From contig JBBHKE010002977.1 of assembly GCA_037447655.1 (NCBI GenBank), forward strand, positions 1 through 64,000: DNA of 64,000 bases, read 5' to 3'. Under the pieces are notes generated by a model. It had not been told where the DNA came from. It worked only from the letters and a program-made list of their open reading frames with translations, and did no database searches. Position numbers and translations under genes: made by a program. The first letter of the stretch is position 1, and each line of letters begins with the position of its first letter. This document shows positions 31,324 to 42,428 of this stretch, piece by piece. The DNA is from Zygnema cylindricum (lineage: Eukaryota > Streptophyta > Zygnematophyceae > Zygnematales > Zygnemataceae).

Positions 31324-32599
31324 ACAGAATTCGCAGGTCCAAAGGAAGCTAATCTAGATAGTGCCGACTCCAAGTTAATATAAACCCAAATGATTGACCC
31401 CTTGACAATCATAACCCCATTACAGCTTCACCCCTGTGAAATAAGACTTTCTGTGTGCTCAGTTTCACTACAGAATGCAAAGTTAGAATAGTAGTTTAGG
31501 ATAACATTCCCCACTTTGACTTTCCCTTAGAAATGCAGCCACCCAGGCAGGCAAATAATATAACCGACTACACCCCTGTGTAGCTTGGACTCCCCTGAGT
31601 CCGCAGCAACAAGAATCACTGAATTTGGTCAACTGAATTGATGGTTATGGCTGGCCAAAGTTTGCCATTTATACAAGGTGCTCTCTGGGAGAGGCAGCTA
31701 CCTACCAGAAATATTCTAAGTCCTAAACCCCTCTCTAAACTCTCTAGTACTGAGGTACGGACCAATCACATTACTGTATAGTACAAAAAGGTACAAATGC
31801 CGGTGTACCTTTTGTACGAACATCGTACGACATGGCTAATAAGTCAACAAATGTCCTATCCGGATTCGCTCTTGTATTCTCCGGAATTCCTGCCTTCAAA
31901 TCTTATCTCTCCACGTGGCGCCAGGTCATGCCGCGTCAGAAAACGGTAGCGTACAAGAAAGTACAAGTGCCGGAGTACTTTCTGTACGTACATTGTACGA
32001 TGTCGCCATAGTGCGACATTTGTCACTCCCGGATTTGTTTTCCGCCGTTCCGGAAATTCCGTAATCCCGTACGATGTTGCCACGTGTCATCCGGAGTGGC
32101 GGCGTCTGCAAACTGCCAAATTTTCCTTTCCGCGATGTCGGCGCTTACCACGGCCGTCCGATTGATATAGGTATTAAATGCGAACCGTCGAAACAAATGT
32201 CCGTACTATTTGTTTCGTCCGGTACTAATAGTACAAACTGTTTCTATGTCCTATAGACCGTAATCTAGTTAAATGGGAAAACCTATGTTTATTTGTTTAA
32301 ATACATATCAAACCCTATGTCACTTAGCACAAGTCCTAGACTAAACGGTCAAGGCTAACGGCTACTGTGACGGACGGCAGGTTCCAGGATCAAATCCTGG
32401 GTCCGTCACACCTTTTGGTAAATCTACTCAGATTCTACTACTTGTCTCTCTAGACAGCTTTGGCAGCCATGGCTCTGGCTTCCTCTTCAGCCTCCAGTGA
32501 CTACAACAAGTGTGGGGGCTTGGAGAAGAAGTTAGAGGCAGACTGCCTCTGCTATTTTCCTATCCTAACATAGACCTAGAAAATACTCAAATATCAACA
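31298..32599 (-). repeat. E5 5' LTR
   Basis: 1302 bp, identical to 28118-29419. It includes the gag ATG (31323-31321), a TATA box, two GTAC clusters and the antisense tRNA-like hairpin at 32366-32410. Confidence 0.95.
31667..31998 (-). promoter_or_regulatory. E5 LTR promoter: TATA and two GTAC clusters
   Basis: On the minus strand TATAAAT lies at 31673-31667. Upstream are seven GTAC cores in 31747-31828 and six more in 31951-31998, far above the one per 256 bp expected by chance. Repeats such as GTACAAGAAAGTACAAG and TCTGTACGTAC make up the second cluster. The identical copy in the 3' LTR lies 3180 bp to the left. Confidence 0.55.
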
Positions 32600-33062
32600 A
32601 TTGCTCCCCTGAGCATTAAGTTATGGCTGACCAAAGTTGGTCCATAAATACAAGTGCATTCTGGGAGAGAGGCTAGAAAACCAAAAATATTTTAAGTCCT
32701 AAGCTACCTCTCTAAGCCTACTACTAAGGTACTTCGACCAATCATAAGATTGTAAAGTAGAAGAAGGTACAAGTACTGCTGTACTTCTTATACGGCCATA
32801 GTACGGCATGGTCGTTCCGCAAACGCGTGTCAGTTCTAGAGCCGTATTTGCTCCTCCCGTGATATCCGCTGTCCAACCATATGTTGCTGCGTGTTGTCCA
32901 CCAACATTTGGTCTGCAAACTGCCAAACGACTATTCTGGCATTCCGGCTCCACTGTGAGTGTTCGATCACATCCGGACATTTGATTTCGTCCCTCGAAAT
33001 TAAATGTCAATTCGTATATTTCGTGCGGACTCGATTTTGTGAGGTCTCAATTTCTAGCGGAC

Positions 33063-34394
33063 TGTTGTTCTTTGGTCTAAAATAGACCGCAGAAGCAACC
33101 CAAACTGTCATGCAAGAAGCTAAGCAAAGCTAGGTCAATGAACAATCATTTGAAATGCATCCTCCATATGCGTACACAGACGCAACAAACAACATTTAGG
33201 GTTTCATGGAATAATCAACATAAATAAACCCTATGACAACATCTAAGGTTTGATAGAATAATCGACATAAACAAATCCTAGGACAAATGCATAAACAATG
33301 CATATCAAACATATATAAAATAACATAAATAAATAATAACAAACAAACGCATCACACATAAACAAAAGTATAATCAAAGACTAGTCAAATAATCATTATA
33401 TCATTCAAAGCGCATGACCTAATCGACAACCCTAAAATACTACATCTTTGGTCCCTACTTTTCTAACAAGCATTGATGATACATTCCTAACAAAGCTCAT
33501 TCCTATATATACACTTGTGAGCGGTCAACGAATCGCTACATGTCAAAATAACCAACGTAACTTCCACTAAGTAGTATTACACCATGAGAACCTATTACGA
33601 TAAATAATCCTAACAGTAAGTGTACACCTGAGAGTCGACCAATCATAAGAGTACACTTGTCTGCAAGTACGACACTACATACACACAAATTAAATTGCCG
33701 AAACCCTAAATGATCACCTAAATAAAAACTGTCATAATCAATACTAAATTATTATTACACATAAGACAAGACAATGTTGTCTCAAATATTTACACCGACG
33801 CGTCCGCAAAATCCGGTCGCTAAATGACAGCTTGCTTAGTCACTTGTGGACAATACCACGTAGTGAACCAACATCGCATATGTACGGTCCACTTAATAAT
33901 ACGTCATTAAAAATAATGCGATCCCTTGAAAATATCGGCGGACGACGTCCGCCCTCCACGTGTAGCTCGAACCACTGCCGAAATTAAACCGTACTATCCA
34001 AACCCTGTTCGTATGAAACCACGTACTTCGCCGTAAATCTCACGTGCCAAATTTAAAGTACACCTGTCAAATACGACTCTCCGTACCGGCGGCGTCCCAT
34101 TTCATAAATGCGGTCTGTCGCATTATGTTTCGTAAGGCCGGCGTACTTTTTCAAACCCTTCGAATATTTCAAATCGAATCGCGAAGCGATCCGCCATCCA
34201 TTTTTATTTCGCATCCCGTATTTTTCGTACGCTTCTTCGCGTCACTCAATTTGTACTTTACGTCACCTTAAATTCATCCGTACAATTACCCCCCAATCCA
34301 CAAATCCATTCGAACCACCATATTACATTCGGTTACTAAGTATGCGAACATGCGAGCGCACGCATGTACGAAAATGAATCTTCCAAAAACAACA
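33063..34394 (-). repeat. E6 3' LTR
   Basis: 1332 bp. It holds AT-rich sequence (33170-34030) absent from the 5' LTR, GTAC sites around 34060-34160, and the ATCGCGAAGCGAT hairpin near 34178-34190 that is shared, in altered form, with E7 LTRs. Confidence 0.8.
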
Positions 34395-35418
34395 CTCCCC
34401 CGAAGATTTAGTTTCGTAAATCCATGACGCCACGTCATCATCTGTCACACTCCATAGATATCCTGTCACCACTGTCACCTCCTGCTGTCTCCTCCATCTG
34501 AATCCGCCAAATGCCTCCGACAGAATTTTCCACTTGTTCCACCAACGCTTCCGCTGCCTCCATATACCATCCAGATTTCATAATACATAATATATATATA
34601 TTTTTCATTTTTCAATTACAACAATTTTTCTTTTTCTCACCAATATCTAAATCTGAATCTACTTCCCACAATTCTGTCACCAATCAACTAAGAATTAAAG
34701 CCAAAGGATCACACAAATAAAATATCCCCACTTAAATAACTCCTATCTCACTAAAACAAATTTAGATTTCATTTTTTTTTTCTTTTTCCATTTAATAATC
34801 TGATCTCAAAATTTCCCATTAAAAAAAAACATAAATCAAAAATATATTTTTCCAAAAACAATTCTACCGAAATAAAACCTTCCACCAAAAATCCCACTTT
34901 CCTCAAACTACAAAAACAATTTCCAAATATAAAAACTTTTCAAATTTTCTAAATTTCTCAATTTCTTACTTAATCCCACAAATAATAAAATCATTAAAAA
35001 TAAATAAAAATAGAATCCACATCCTTAATCTTTCACCAAATGCCACAACTCCACCTTTCGGATCTCTCTCCCCCAAATGTCGCATCTCCACCTTCCACAT
35101 CTCTCCCCCAAATGTCGAATCTCCACCAAATGTCAAAACTTAACTTCTCGAATCTAAACATGTATTTTTCCAAAAATAAAATATCATTTCTCAAAATAAA
35201 TCATTTTCATTGAGGGTAGACATTTCGGCACTGTCACTAAGTTAACCCTTGTGGCGATGCAAGATTAAACTCGCCACATACCAACACTATGATAAGGCTG
35301 ATCTCATGGGTACACAGACACCATTACTGCAATACAACCAGCAAGAACAAAATTAACCCTCTACAATGCGTGTGACACAATCCTATCTCCACTTAACCTA
35401 ACATATGATAGATGGGGT
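34395..35418 (-). other. E6 internal region, no coding capacity
   Basis: AT- and CT-rich DNA without long frames. A small direct repeat of the type CCAAATGTCGNATCTCCACC occurs around 35035-35140. No gag, protease or RT motif is present on either strand. Confidence 0.7.
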
Positions 35419-35432
35419 GTGGGCCCATAACC
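35419..35432 (-). other. E6 primer-binding site, half initiator tRNA-Met
   Basis: On the minus strand GGTTATGGGCCCAC, directly after the LTR. A perfect 14-nt match to the site of E4 and E7 in an element that has no gag frame shows the site is conserved for priming, not only for coding. Confidence 0.8.
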
Positions 35433-35875
35433 TGTTGTTCTTTGGTCTAAATAGACCGCAGAAGCCACCCAAACTATCAAACAAAATGTTAAGCAAAGCT
35501 AGGCCGATGAACAATCATTTGAAATGCATCCGTAAATCTCACGTGTCAAATACGACGCTCCGTACCAGCGGCGTCACATTTAATAAATGCGGTCTGTCGC
35601 ATTATGTTTCGCATGGTCGGCGTACTTTTTCAAACCCTTCGAATATTTCAAATCAAATCGCGAGCGATCCGCCGTCCATTTTTATTTCCCATTCCGTATT
35701 ATTCGTACGCTTCTTCGTGTCACTTAATTTGTACTTTTACGTCACCTTAAATTCATCCGTACAATTACCCCCCAATCCACAAATCCATTCGAACCACCAT
35801 ATTACATCCGGTTACTAAGTATGCGAACACGCAAGCGCACGCATGTACGAAAATGAATCTTCCAAAAAAACAACA
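35433..35875 (-). repeat. E6 5' LTR, internally deleted
   Basis: 443 bp. It matches the first about 105 bp and the last about 360 bp of the 3' LTR. The join is at about 35530 (GAAATGCATCC followed by GTAAATCTCACGTG). The right end borders the 40-bp satellite. Confidence 0.8.
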
Positions 35876-38252
35876 GTTATCGCTAACAATTTGTTTAATT
35901 TAGGTTACAATTCTTGTTATCGCTAACAGTTATTTTAATTTATGTGACTTTTTGTGTTATCGCTAACTATTTGTGTAATTTAGGTAACAATTCTTGTTAT
36001 CGCTAACTGATTTTGTAATTTAGGTAACAATTCTTTTTATCGCTAATAGTTTTTGTAATTTAGGTAACAATTCTTGTTATCGCTAACAATTTGTGTAATT
36101 TAGGTAACAATTCTTGTTATCGTTAATTGTTTTTGTAATTTAGGTAACAACTCTTATTGATGCAAACAATTTGTGAAATTAAGGTTACAATTCTTGTTAT
36201 CGCTAACAATTTGTGTAATTTAGGTAACAACTCTTGTTGATGCTAACAATTTGTGTAATTTTGGTTACAATTCTTGTTATCGCTAATAGTTTGAGTAATT
36301 TAGGTGACTATTTTTGTTATCGCTAACTGTTTATGTAATTTAGGTAACAATTCTTGTTATCGCTAACTGTTTTTGTAATTTAGGTAACAATTCTTGTTAT
36401 TGCTAATATTTTGTGTAATTTAGGTAACAATTCTTGTTATCGCTAACTGTTTCTGTAATTTAGGTAACAATTCTTGTTATCGCTTACTGTTTGTGTTATT
36501 TAGGTAACAATTCTTGATATCTTTAACAGTTTGTGTAATTTAGGTGACAAATCTTGTTATCGCTAACTGTTTTTGTAATTTAGGTAATAATAATTGTTAA
36601 TGCTAACAATTTGTGTAATTTAGGTTAGAATTTTTGTTATCTCTAACAGTTTGTGTAATTTAGGTAACAATTCTTGTTATCGCTAACTTTTTGTGTAATT
36701 TAGGTAACAATTCTTGTTATTCCTAGCTGTTTGTGTAATTGAGGTAACAATTTTGTTATCGCTAACAATTTGTGTAATTTAGGAAACAACTCTTGTTGAT
36801 GCTAACAATTTGTGTAATTTAGGTTAGAATTCTTGTTATCGCTAACAATTTGTGTAATTTAGGTAATAACTCTTGTTAATGCTAACAATTTGTGTAATTT
36901 AGGTAACAATTCTTGATATCGCTAACTATTTTTGTAATCTAGGTAACAATTCTTGTCATCGCTAACAATTTGTGTAATTTAGGTGACAATTCTTGTTATC
37001 GCTAACTGTTTTTGTAATTTAGGTAACAATTTTTGTTATCGCTAACACTTTTTGTAATTTAGGTAACAATTTTTGTTATCGCTAACAATTTGTGTAATAT
37101 AGGTAACAGTTTTTGTTATCTTTAACTGTTTGTGTAATTTCGGTCACAATTTTTGTTATCACTAACTGTTTTTGTAAATTAGGTATCATTTTTTGTTAAT
37201 ACTAACAATTTGTGTAATTTAGGTTACAATTCTTGTTATCGCTAACAGTTTGTGTAATTTAGGTAAATATTATTGTTATCAATAACTGTTTTTGTAATTT
37301 AGGAAACAATTTTTGTTATCCTTAACTGTTTGTGTAATTTAGGTCTTAATTCTTGTTATCGCTAACAATTTGTTTAATTTTGGTTACAATTCTTGTTATC
37401 GCTAATAGTTTGTGTAATTTAGGTGACTATTTGTGTTATCGTTAACTGTTTATGTAATTTAGGAAACAATTATTGTTATCGCTAACTGTTTATTTAATTT
37501 AGGTAACAATTCTTGTTATTGCTAATTGTTTATGTAATTTAGTTAACAATTATTGTTATCGCTAACTGTTTCTATAATTAAGGTAACAATTCTTGTTATC
37601 GGTGATTGTTTGTGTAATTTTGGTAACAAATCTTGATATCCCTAACAGTTTGTGTAATTTAGGTGACAAATCTTGTTATCGCTAACTGTTTTTGTAATTT
37701 AGGTAATAATTCTTGTTATTGCTAACAGTTTGTGTAATTTAGGTAACAATTCTTGTTATCGCTAACTGTCTCTGTAATATAGGTAACAATTCTTGTTATC
37801 GCTAACTGTTTGTGTAATTTAGGTAACAATTTTTGATATCCCTAACAGTTTGTGTAATTTAGGTAACAATTCTTGTTAATGCTAACAATTTGTGTTATTT
37901 AGGTAACAATATTTGTTATCACTAACTGTTTTTGTAATTTAGGTAACAATTCTTGTTATCGTTTACTGTTTGTGTAATTTAGGTTACAATTCTTGTTACC
38001 GCTAACTGTTTGTATAATTTAGGTAACAATTCTTGTTATCGCTAACTGTTTGTGTAATTTAGGTAACAATTCTCGTTATCGCTAACAATTTGTATAATTT
38101 AGGTAACAATTATTGTTATCGATAATTGTTTTTGTAATTTAGGTAACAATTATTGTTATCGTTAACAGTTTGTGTAATTTAAGTAACAATTCTTGTTAAT
38201 GCTAACAATTTGTGTAATTTATGTTATAATTCTTCTTATCGCTAACAGTTTG
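35876..38252 (+). repeat. 40-bp satellite, block 1 (about 59 units)
   Basis: Tandem 40-bp units keep TTTAGGTAACAATTCTTG and TTATCGCTAAC with variable spacer (CTGTTTGTG, CAATTTGTG or CAGTTTGTG). Each typical unit has two dyads: TAACAA-TTC-TTGTTA and GTTA-TCGC-TAAC. TAA/TTA steps recur roughly every 10 bp. Point variants are many and indels rare. No frame is supported. Confidence 0.97.
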
Positions 38253-39221
38253 TGTTGTCCATAGCCTATTTCAGCCATGGATTACTCATGGAAACACCCA
38301 CAGACTACCTCAAGAACAGCTTTGTTTCAGACAGCACAGATTACTCCAAACTAAACAGAATCACCTCAATATTCACTAATAAGCCGTATACCATATACAC
38401 TATAGACTCACAAAGTTACAGCTAAATCCACCAAGGCATCTTGAAGATATAGGCTCCAGAGTTTCACAAAAAGAGCTGATAGCTTCACAAACTAACCACT
38501 TAGACTGTTCACAGAATCTTACAGAGACACTGGAATAAAATGAAACTTCACAAACATATAGATTCTATATCATAGAATAACTCCACAAAGTTTCACATGA
38601 AAGCACTTAACAGAGTGATCACACCAACAGGTCAAAGATGCAGAAAACAGTCTGCCATTGCTTTGATAAACTTGACTGCGATACATAAAATAATCTAAGT
38701 CCTGCAAGTTATACTCAGAGTACGGAGGCATACCATCCGTACTGTATCTACTCTAATAAACTAATTAGTCAAAAGGACAAACCTCTGTTTTACATAATAT
38801 TTACACCGCACTCTTCGTATGTCAAAAACCAAGCTACCACTAAGCAACTACTAAGCTACCACTACTGTACAATCATCATTACTCGAAATCTATCCTAGTC
38901 ATATTATCCACAGCTGCGCTAGCTGCGCTGGCTGCGCTGGCTGTGCTTGTCCGTACGGATCATACAAATAGCCGCAGCTACGTTGACTTAACTGCGTCGC
39001 AGCTCCGCCGTACCGGCGGCGCTTATTCCAACATTCCGTTTATTTTACATCGGATCGCTTCGCGATCCGCCGTCCATTTGTCACAACTTGTTCACACCAC
39101 TCAATATATCAATCCGATCGCTCCCCTAATCCGTGAATATATTCAAACCTCCATATTAAATCCAATTAGCAGTTACGGGCAAACTGTCTCGTACGCACGA
39201 AACTGACTTTTCAAAACAACA
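38253..39221 (-). repeat. E7 3' LTR
   Basis: 969 bp, followed by the purine-tract complement CTCCCTCGAAAATTT. It carries two GC-rich hairpins: CCGCCG-TAC-CGGCGG at 39005-39019 and GGATCGC-TTC-GCGATCC at 39052-39068. Confidence 0.9.
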
Positions 39222-40455
39222 CTCCCTCGAAAATTTAGTTTCGTGCACCCATAAAATATGCAGCGTGTAATGCTATGTTGCTACGCTGCGCTAGTTTGAC
39301 AACGTAGCGCAATATAAATACAAAGTGCAGCGTGTACTGCTATGCTGCTACGCTCGCTAGTTGGACATCGCAGTCCAAGCTGCTTCTCTTTTTCACCCTT
39401 AATTTCCTCCTCATAACCTCATCTACTGAGACTAAATCTTTTAAATTCTACACTCCCCTAAAGCTTTAGACTCAGTAGTCTATGTTGTATGCAAATATTT
39501 CCACTCTAATGGATAAACAAAAAAAATATCTTAATATTTAAAATTTTGTATCAACCTCCACTGTTCATCATACAAGAATTTGAGCAAAAACAACATATCA
39601 CCACTGCTTTGCCGACGTCGCCATTGCTTCTGCTGCCCTCTGCCAATTCCCATTCGGTTGTTGCCTTCTTGTAAATAATGTCCTGTAATAGCTCCCCTTA
39701 CGCCGTAAATGCATAACCCTTGAAGATTTAGTTGCGTGCACCTGCAATAGAATAATCAGCGTGTAAGTGTCATACACCACCACTCCTTTCGTTGCGCCGC
39801 TATGTTATGTTGCTGTTCCCGACGCGCACTTCTTTCGATGATTCTCCACTGCTTTTGCTGCGCTCTGCCATGTCTTTCAAAATTTTCCTTCCTGAACAAG
39901 TCATTGCTTCCACTACCTCCTTCGTCTTCAAAAAATTCATAAATAAATCTTTTTGTTTCTTTTCAACTAACTCAACAAGGAAGATTACAAATCTAAAATC
40001 CTACCAAAAATAAATTGAATGCCAAACGAAGTTGTCTTTATAAGACATGCCTGTAATATAAGTTTCTCCAAAATTAAGATTTCTCTAAATTCACATTTTA
40101 AAAATAAAGGTCCTCCAGAAAATCATTTCTCCCGCTCTCTTATCTTGATCACTTTCTGAGCATGTTTACTTCTACCCTTAATCCTTTGAATATAACATCT
40201 TCTTTTTGTTCTCTTCATGATCTTTTGTCTTGTTTGAAGGTTTGCATTTCTGTCACAATTTTTTACTCGTTTAATGTCAAAAAAATTGGTTTTCTGTATT
40301 GAAAAGTAAGCTTTAGTAAGTCTTAGAAATTTGAGTCTAGGACTTAGAATATTTTTGAATACCAACTGTTCAATATTTACCAAATTTAGTGTGGATTTTT
40401 TGTAGTATCTACACGAATTGATATCTTTAAGTTAATTAGTGTGTAGGGCCGCCAA
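39222..40455 (-). other. E7 internal region, left part, unrecognised
   Basis: AT-rich DNA between the 3' LTR and the inserted LTR. It opens with fragments reminiscent of LTR sequence (GTGCAGCGTGTACTGCTATGCTGC, here in short pieces, 39260-39480). A Lys-rich minus-strand frame at 40123-40383 has no motif I recognise. No pol remnant is visible. Confidence 0.5.
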
Positions 40456-40974
40456 TGAATGTAGACGTGATAAGAATCACCCGGATTTTTAGGGTATAGA
40501 TACTGTTAGTGGACAATTCTGGTCCAAACACTTAGATTTTGTCAGTAGGGTGTCTGGTGGACCATGTACATACGTTTTGGATGTTTTTTAGATATTTTAG
40601 ATGTTTTCTAGATCTTTTAAGATGTTTCGTAGATCTTTTGAGTATTTAGTTCAATTAGGATTGATTAATTCCACACAGAATGTACATTTTACACAAGAAT
40701 TAAGGAAATGAGAGCACTGAGTGCAGTTTAAGGTGTTTTATGCTCTATTGTCTCTAATTTGCTTGTAGTACATGTTTGTTTGGTTGAAAGACCTCTTTTG
40801 TTTGGAGTAACATATCTTACACTATAGATCTAGTCTTTTAGGCATTTCTCTTTGGGTTTGCTTCCGCTAACATGTCTGATAATGGCTCAACTCCTATTGC
40901 AAGTGCTCCTATTAGCCCTAGTGCTCCACCTGCTCCTGCTGGTGCAAGTGTGACTCCTAGTGTGAGTGGATCAC
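40456..40974 (+). repeat. Probable solo LTR with gag leader inside E7
   Basis: Candidate LTR TGAATGTAGACG...GGATCACA, 519 bp, with near-matching flanks GCCAA (40451-40455) and GCCGA (40975-40979). An ATG at 40872 starts a Ser/Pro/Ala-rich leader (SAPISPSAPPAPAGAS) like the LTR-encoded gag leaders of E3, E9 and E10. No primer site or gag follows, so only an LTR remains. The boundaries are tentative. Confidence 0.4.
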
Positions 40975-41137
40975 AGCCGAGTCTTAATGCCCATGACCTT
41001 CAACATTCTGTTTCACCTTTATATTTTTCTCCATAGATTTGCTACTTCCATCAACTTCATTCATCTGAGAAATTTTAATTTTGATTCTTCTTCTTTTCAG
41101 CTGCACTCTTTTAACTTTTGCATTTCTGTTACATTTT

Positions 41138-42428
41138 TCACTCCCACAAACTTCTTTCCTCACTCCAATTTTCTTTAGTTAACAAACTTTCTTGTAAGCA
41201 ATTTTCACTCACATATTTTCCATTTGATAAGGTCACAGAAATCGTGTCCTTCTCTCTTTCGTCGTTCACCACACTATCTTTGGTGACATAACTCCTTCCA
41301 CCAGTTTCCACATTATACACCTCATTCCTAATTCCAATTTTCTTCATATTTTCGCCCGGTCCTTCTAGAAAAACTGGGTTTAGTTTATTAGTCTTTATGT
41401 GAAAGTATTTTTTGGCTTCCACTTCCAACTGACCTTCACTTCCTCTAATTTATTTTACTTCAAACAACTCTTCCTCCTATAACTCTTTGTTACTCACCAA
41501 TCTGACGTCTGGAAAAGTGAGAGACACCAAATCCTTTTCTGTCACCTCCTCCTTTACTCCATTCCACGCAACACAGAAGGTCGGTAAATACATAAATTCG
41601 TCAACACACAGTGTATGCCTTTTGTCATTTGTCGAGTCTTGTCTTTCACTCACGAAAGCACTTGATTCTTTTCTTGTTGGGGTTCGAACTAGGGTGTTGT
41701 CCCATCCATCTCTGAAATTCCATGTAACACATACACTTTTATACGATGGACATACCGTGAAGGTATGTCCTAAATCATTACAGTAAAAACAATTCTTTGG
41801 CCGATCTCCGAACTCACTATTACCTTTAAATTTCTGAAACTGAGACTTAGATTCCTTTATATTCCTTTCACTTGATAAAACCTTTCTATTAGCCTCTTCA
41901 TCTAGAATAACTCGTCTAGCTACAGTTATATTCCAGTCATTTTTATTAATTAAAGTCAATCGATCTAGTGCAGTCTTATATTCTTTAGGTAGACTTCTCA
42001 TTAACAAGATAGCTTGTTGAGCATCTGTAAAGTTTCCTCCTGCCAAATCATTTTCTGCAAATAATACTTGTAAGTCAATACATTGTTTCTCCATAGTCCC
42101 TCCTACATACTTGTGTTAAACTATTTTGGTAACACTGCTAAGCCAATGATATAAAGAGATCTTTGCATACATACTTTCTAAGCACTTCCATAATTCAGCT
42201 GCCTTTTTGAAACTTAGATATGACATTACTAAATCCTCAGTCAAGGAGTTCTTGATAACCCTTAAACACTCATGATTTTTCCTTTTCCATCCATTTGATG
42301 TTTCGGCCAAGGTACCGTCCACCACGTCCATTAGCTCCATCATCTCGAAGTAGCTCTCGAGTGCACACTTCCAGTAGTGATATTATGATCCATCAAAGAT
42401 AGGTAGCCATGGGTGTGGGCCCATAACC
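41138..42428 (-). pseudogene. gag: E7 gag, broken
   Basis: On the minus strand the frame crossing the primer site reads VMGPHPWLPIFDGS, then hits TAA. The next blocks, 42343-42116 (VVDGTLAETSNGWKRKNHE, KKAAELWKCLESMYAK) and 42094-41477, carry gag conserved with E3 (QQAILLMRSLPKEYKTALDR). An intact CCHC knuckle (C-FY-C-NDLG-H-TFTV-C) and a stretch like the E3 FRDGW region follow. A further frame (41428-41138) is unrecognised. Protease, integrase and RT are not found. E7 therefore lost pol independently of E1/E5, because its gag belongs to the other (E3-like) group. Confidence 0.8.
42415..42428 (-). other. E7 primer-binding site, half initiator tRNA-Met
   Basis: On the minus strand GGTTATGGGCCCAC, 14 nt, directly after the LTR, as in E4 and E6. 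Confidence 0.8.

Larger units (their letters stand above)
28118..32599 (-). mobile_element. E5: young gag-only copia element, identical LTRs
   Basis: LTR copies at 28118-29419 and 31298-32599 are both 1302 bp, and I found no difference reading them line by line. The duplication ATTGC at 28113-28117 and 32600-32604 is perfect. The 1878-bp interior is filled by one minus-strand ORF of 638 codons coding gag plus a degenerate RNase H tail. Protease, integrase and RT are absent. Identical LTRs mean a very recent insertion, so the element was mobile although it has no polymerase. E1 shares the same layout. E5 must have used enzymes from another copia element. Confidence 0.95.
27932..33062 (-). repeat. 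E2-family LTR, split by E5 and truncated
   Basis: 27932-28117 and 32600-33062 together match the E2 5' LTR (17416 to about 18030) in the same order: TGTAATTCTGTGACC, CTGGGACGCAAAAACTC, GAGCATTAAGTTATGGCTGACC. E5 is inserted between them with duplication ATTGC (28113-28117 and 32600-32604). The left end cuts the LINE-type RT pseudogene. The right end stops near 33040-33062, where the E6 LTR begins, so the last third of the LTR is missing. Confidence 0.88.
33063..35875 (-). mobile_element. E6: non-coding LTR element
   Basis: LTRs share TGTTGTTCTTTGGTCTAAA starts and AACAACA ends. The 3' LTR is 33063-34394 (1332 bp) and the 5' LTR 35433-35875 (443 bp). The shorter one lacks an internal block matching about 33169-34032. 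The roughly 1-kb interior has a half-tRNA primer site at its right end and a purine-tract complement (CTCCCCCGAAGATTT) at its left, but no gag or pol. Flanking 5-mers CGGAC and GTTAT differ, so the two ends may not come from a single insertion. It would be mobilised only in trans. Confidence 0.8.

Noticed and set aside
28118-32599. Assembly duplication instead of real LTRs at E5
   Set aside because: The ATTGC target duplication, the primer site and purine tract at the right places, and interruption of another LTR all fit a true insertion.
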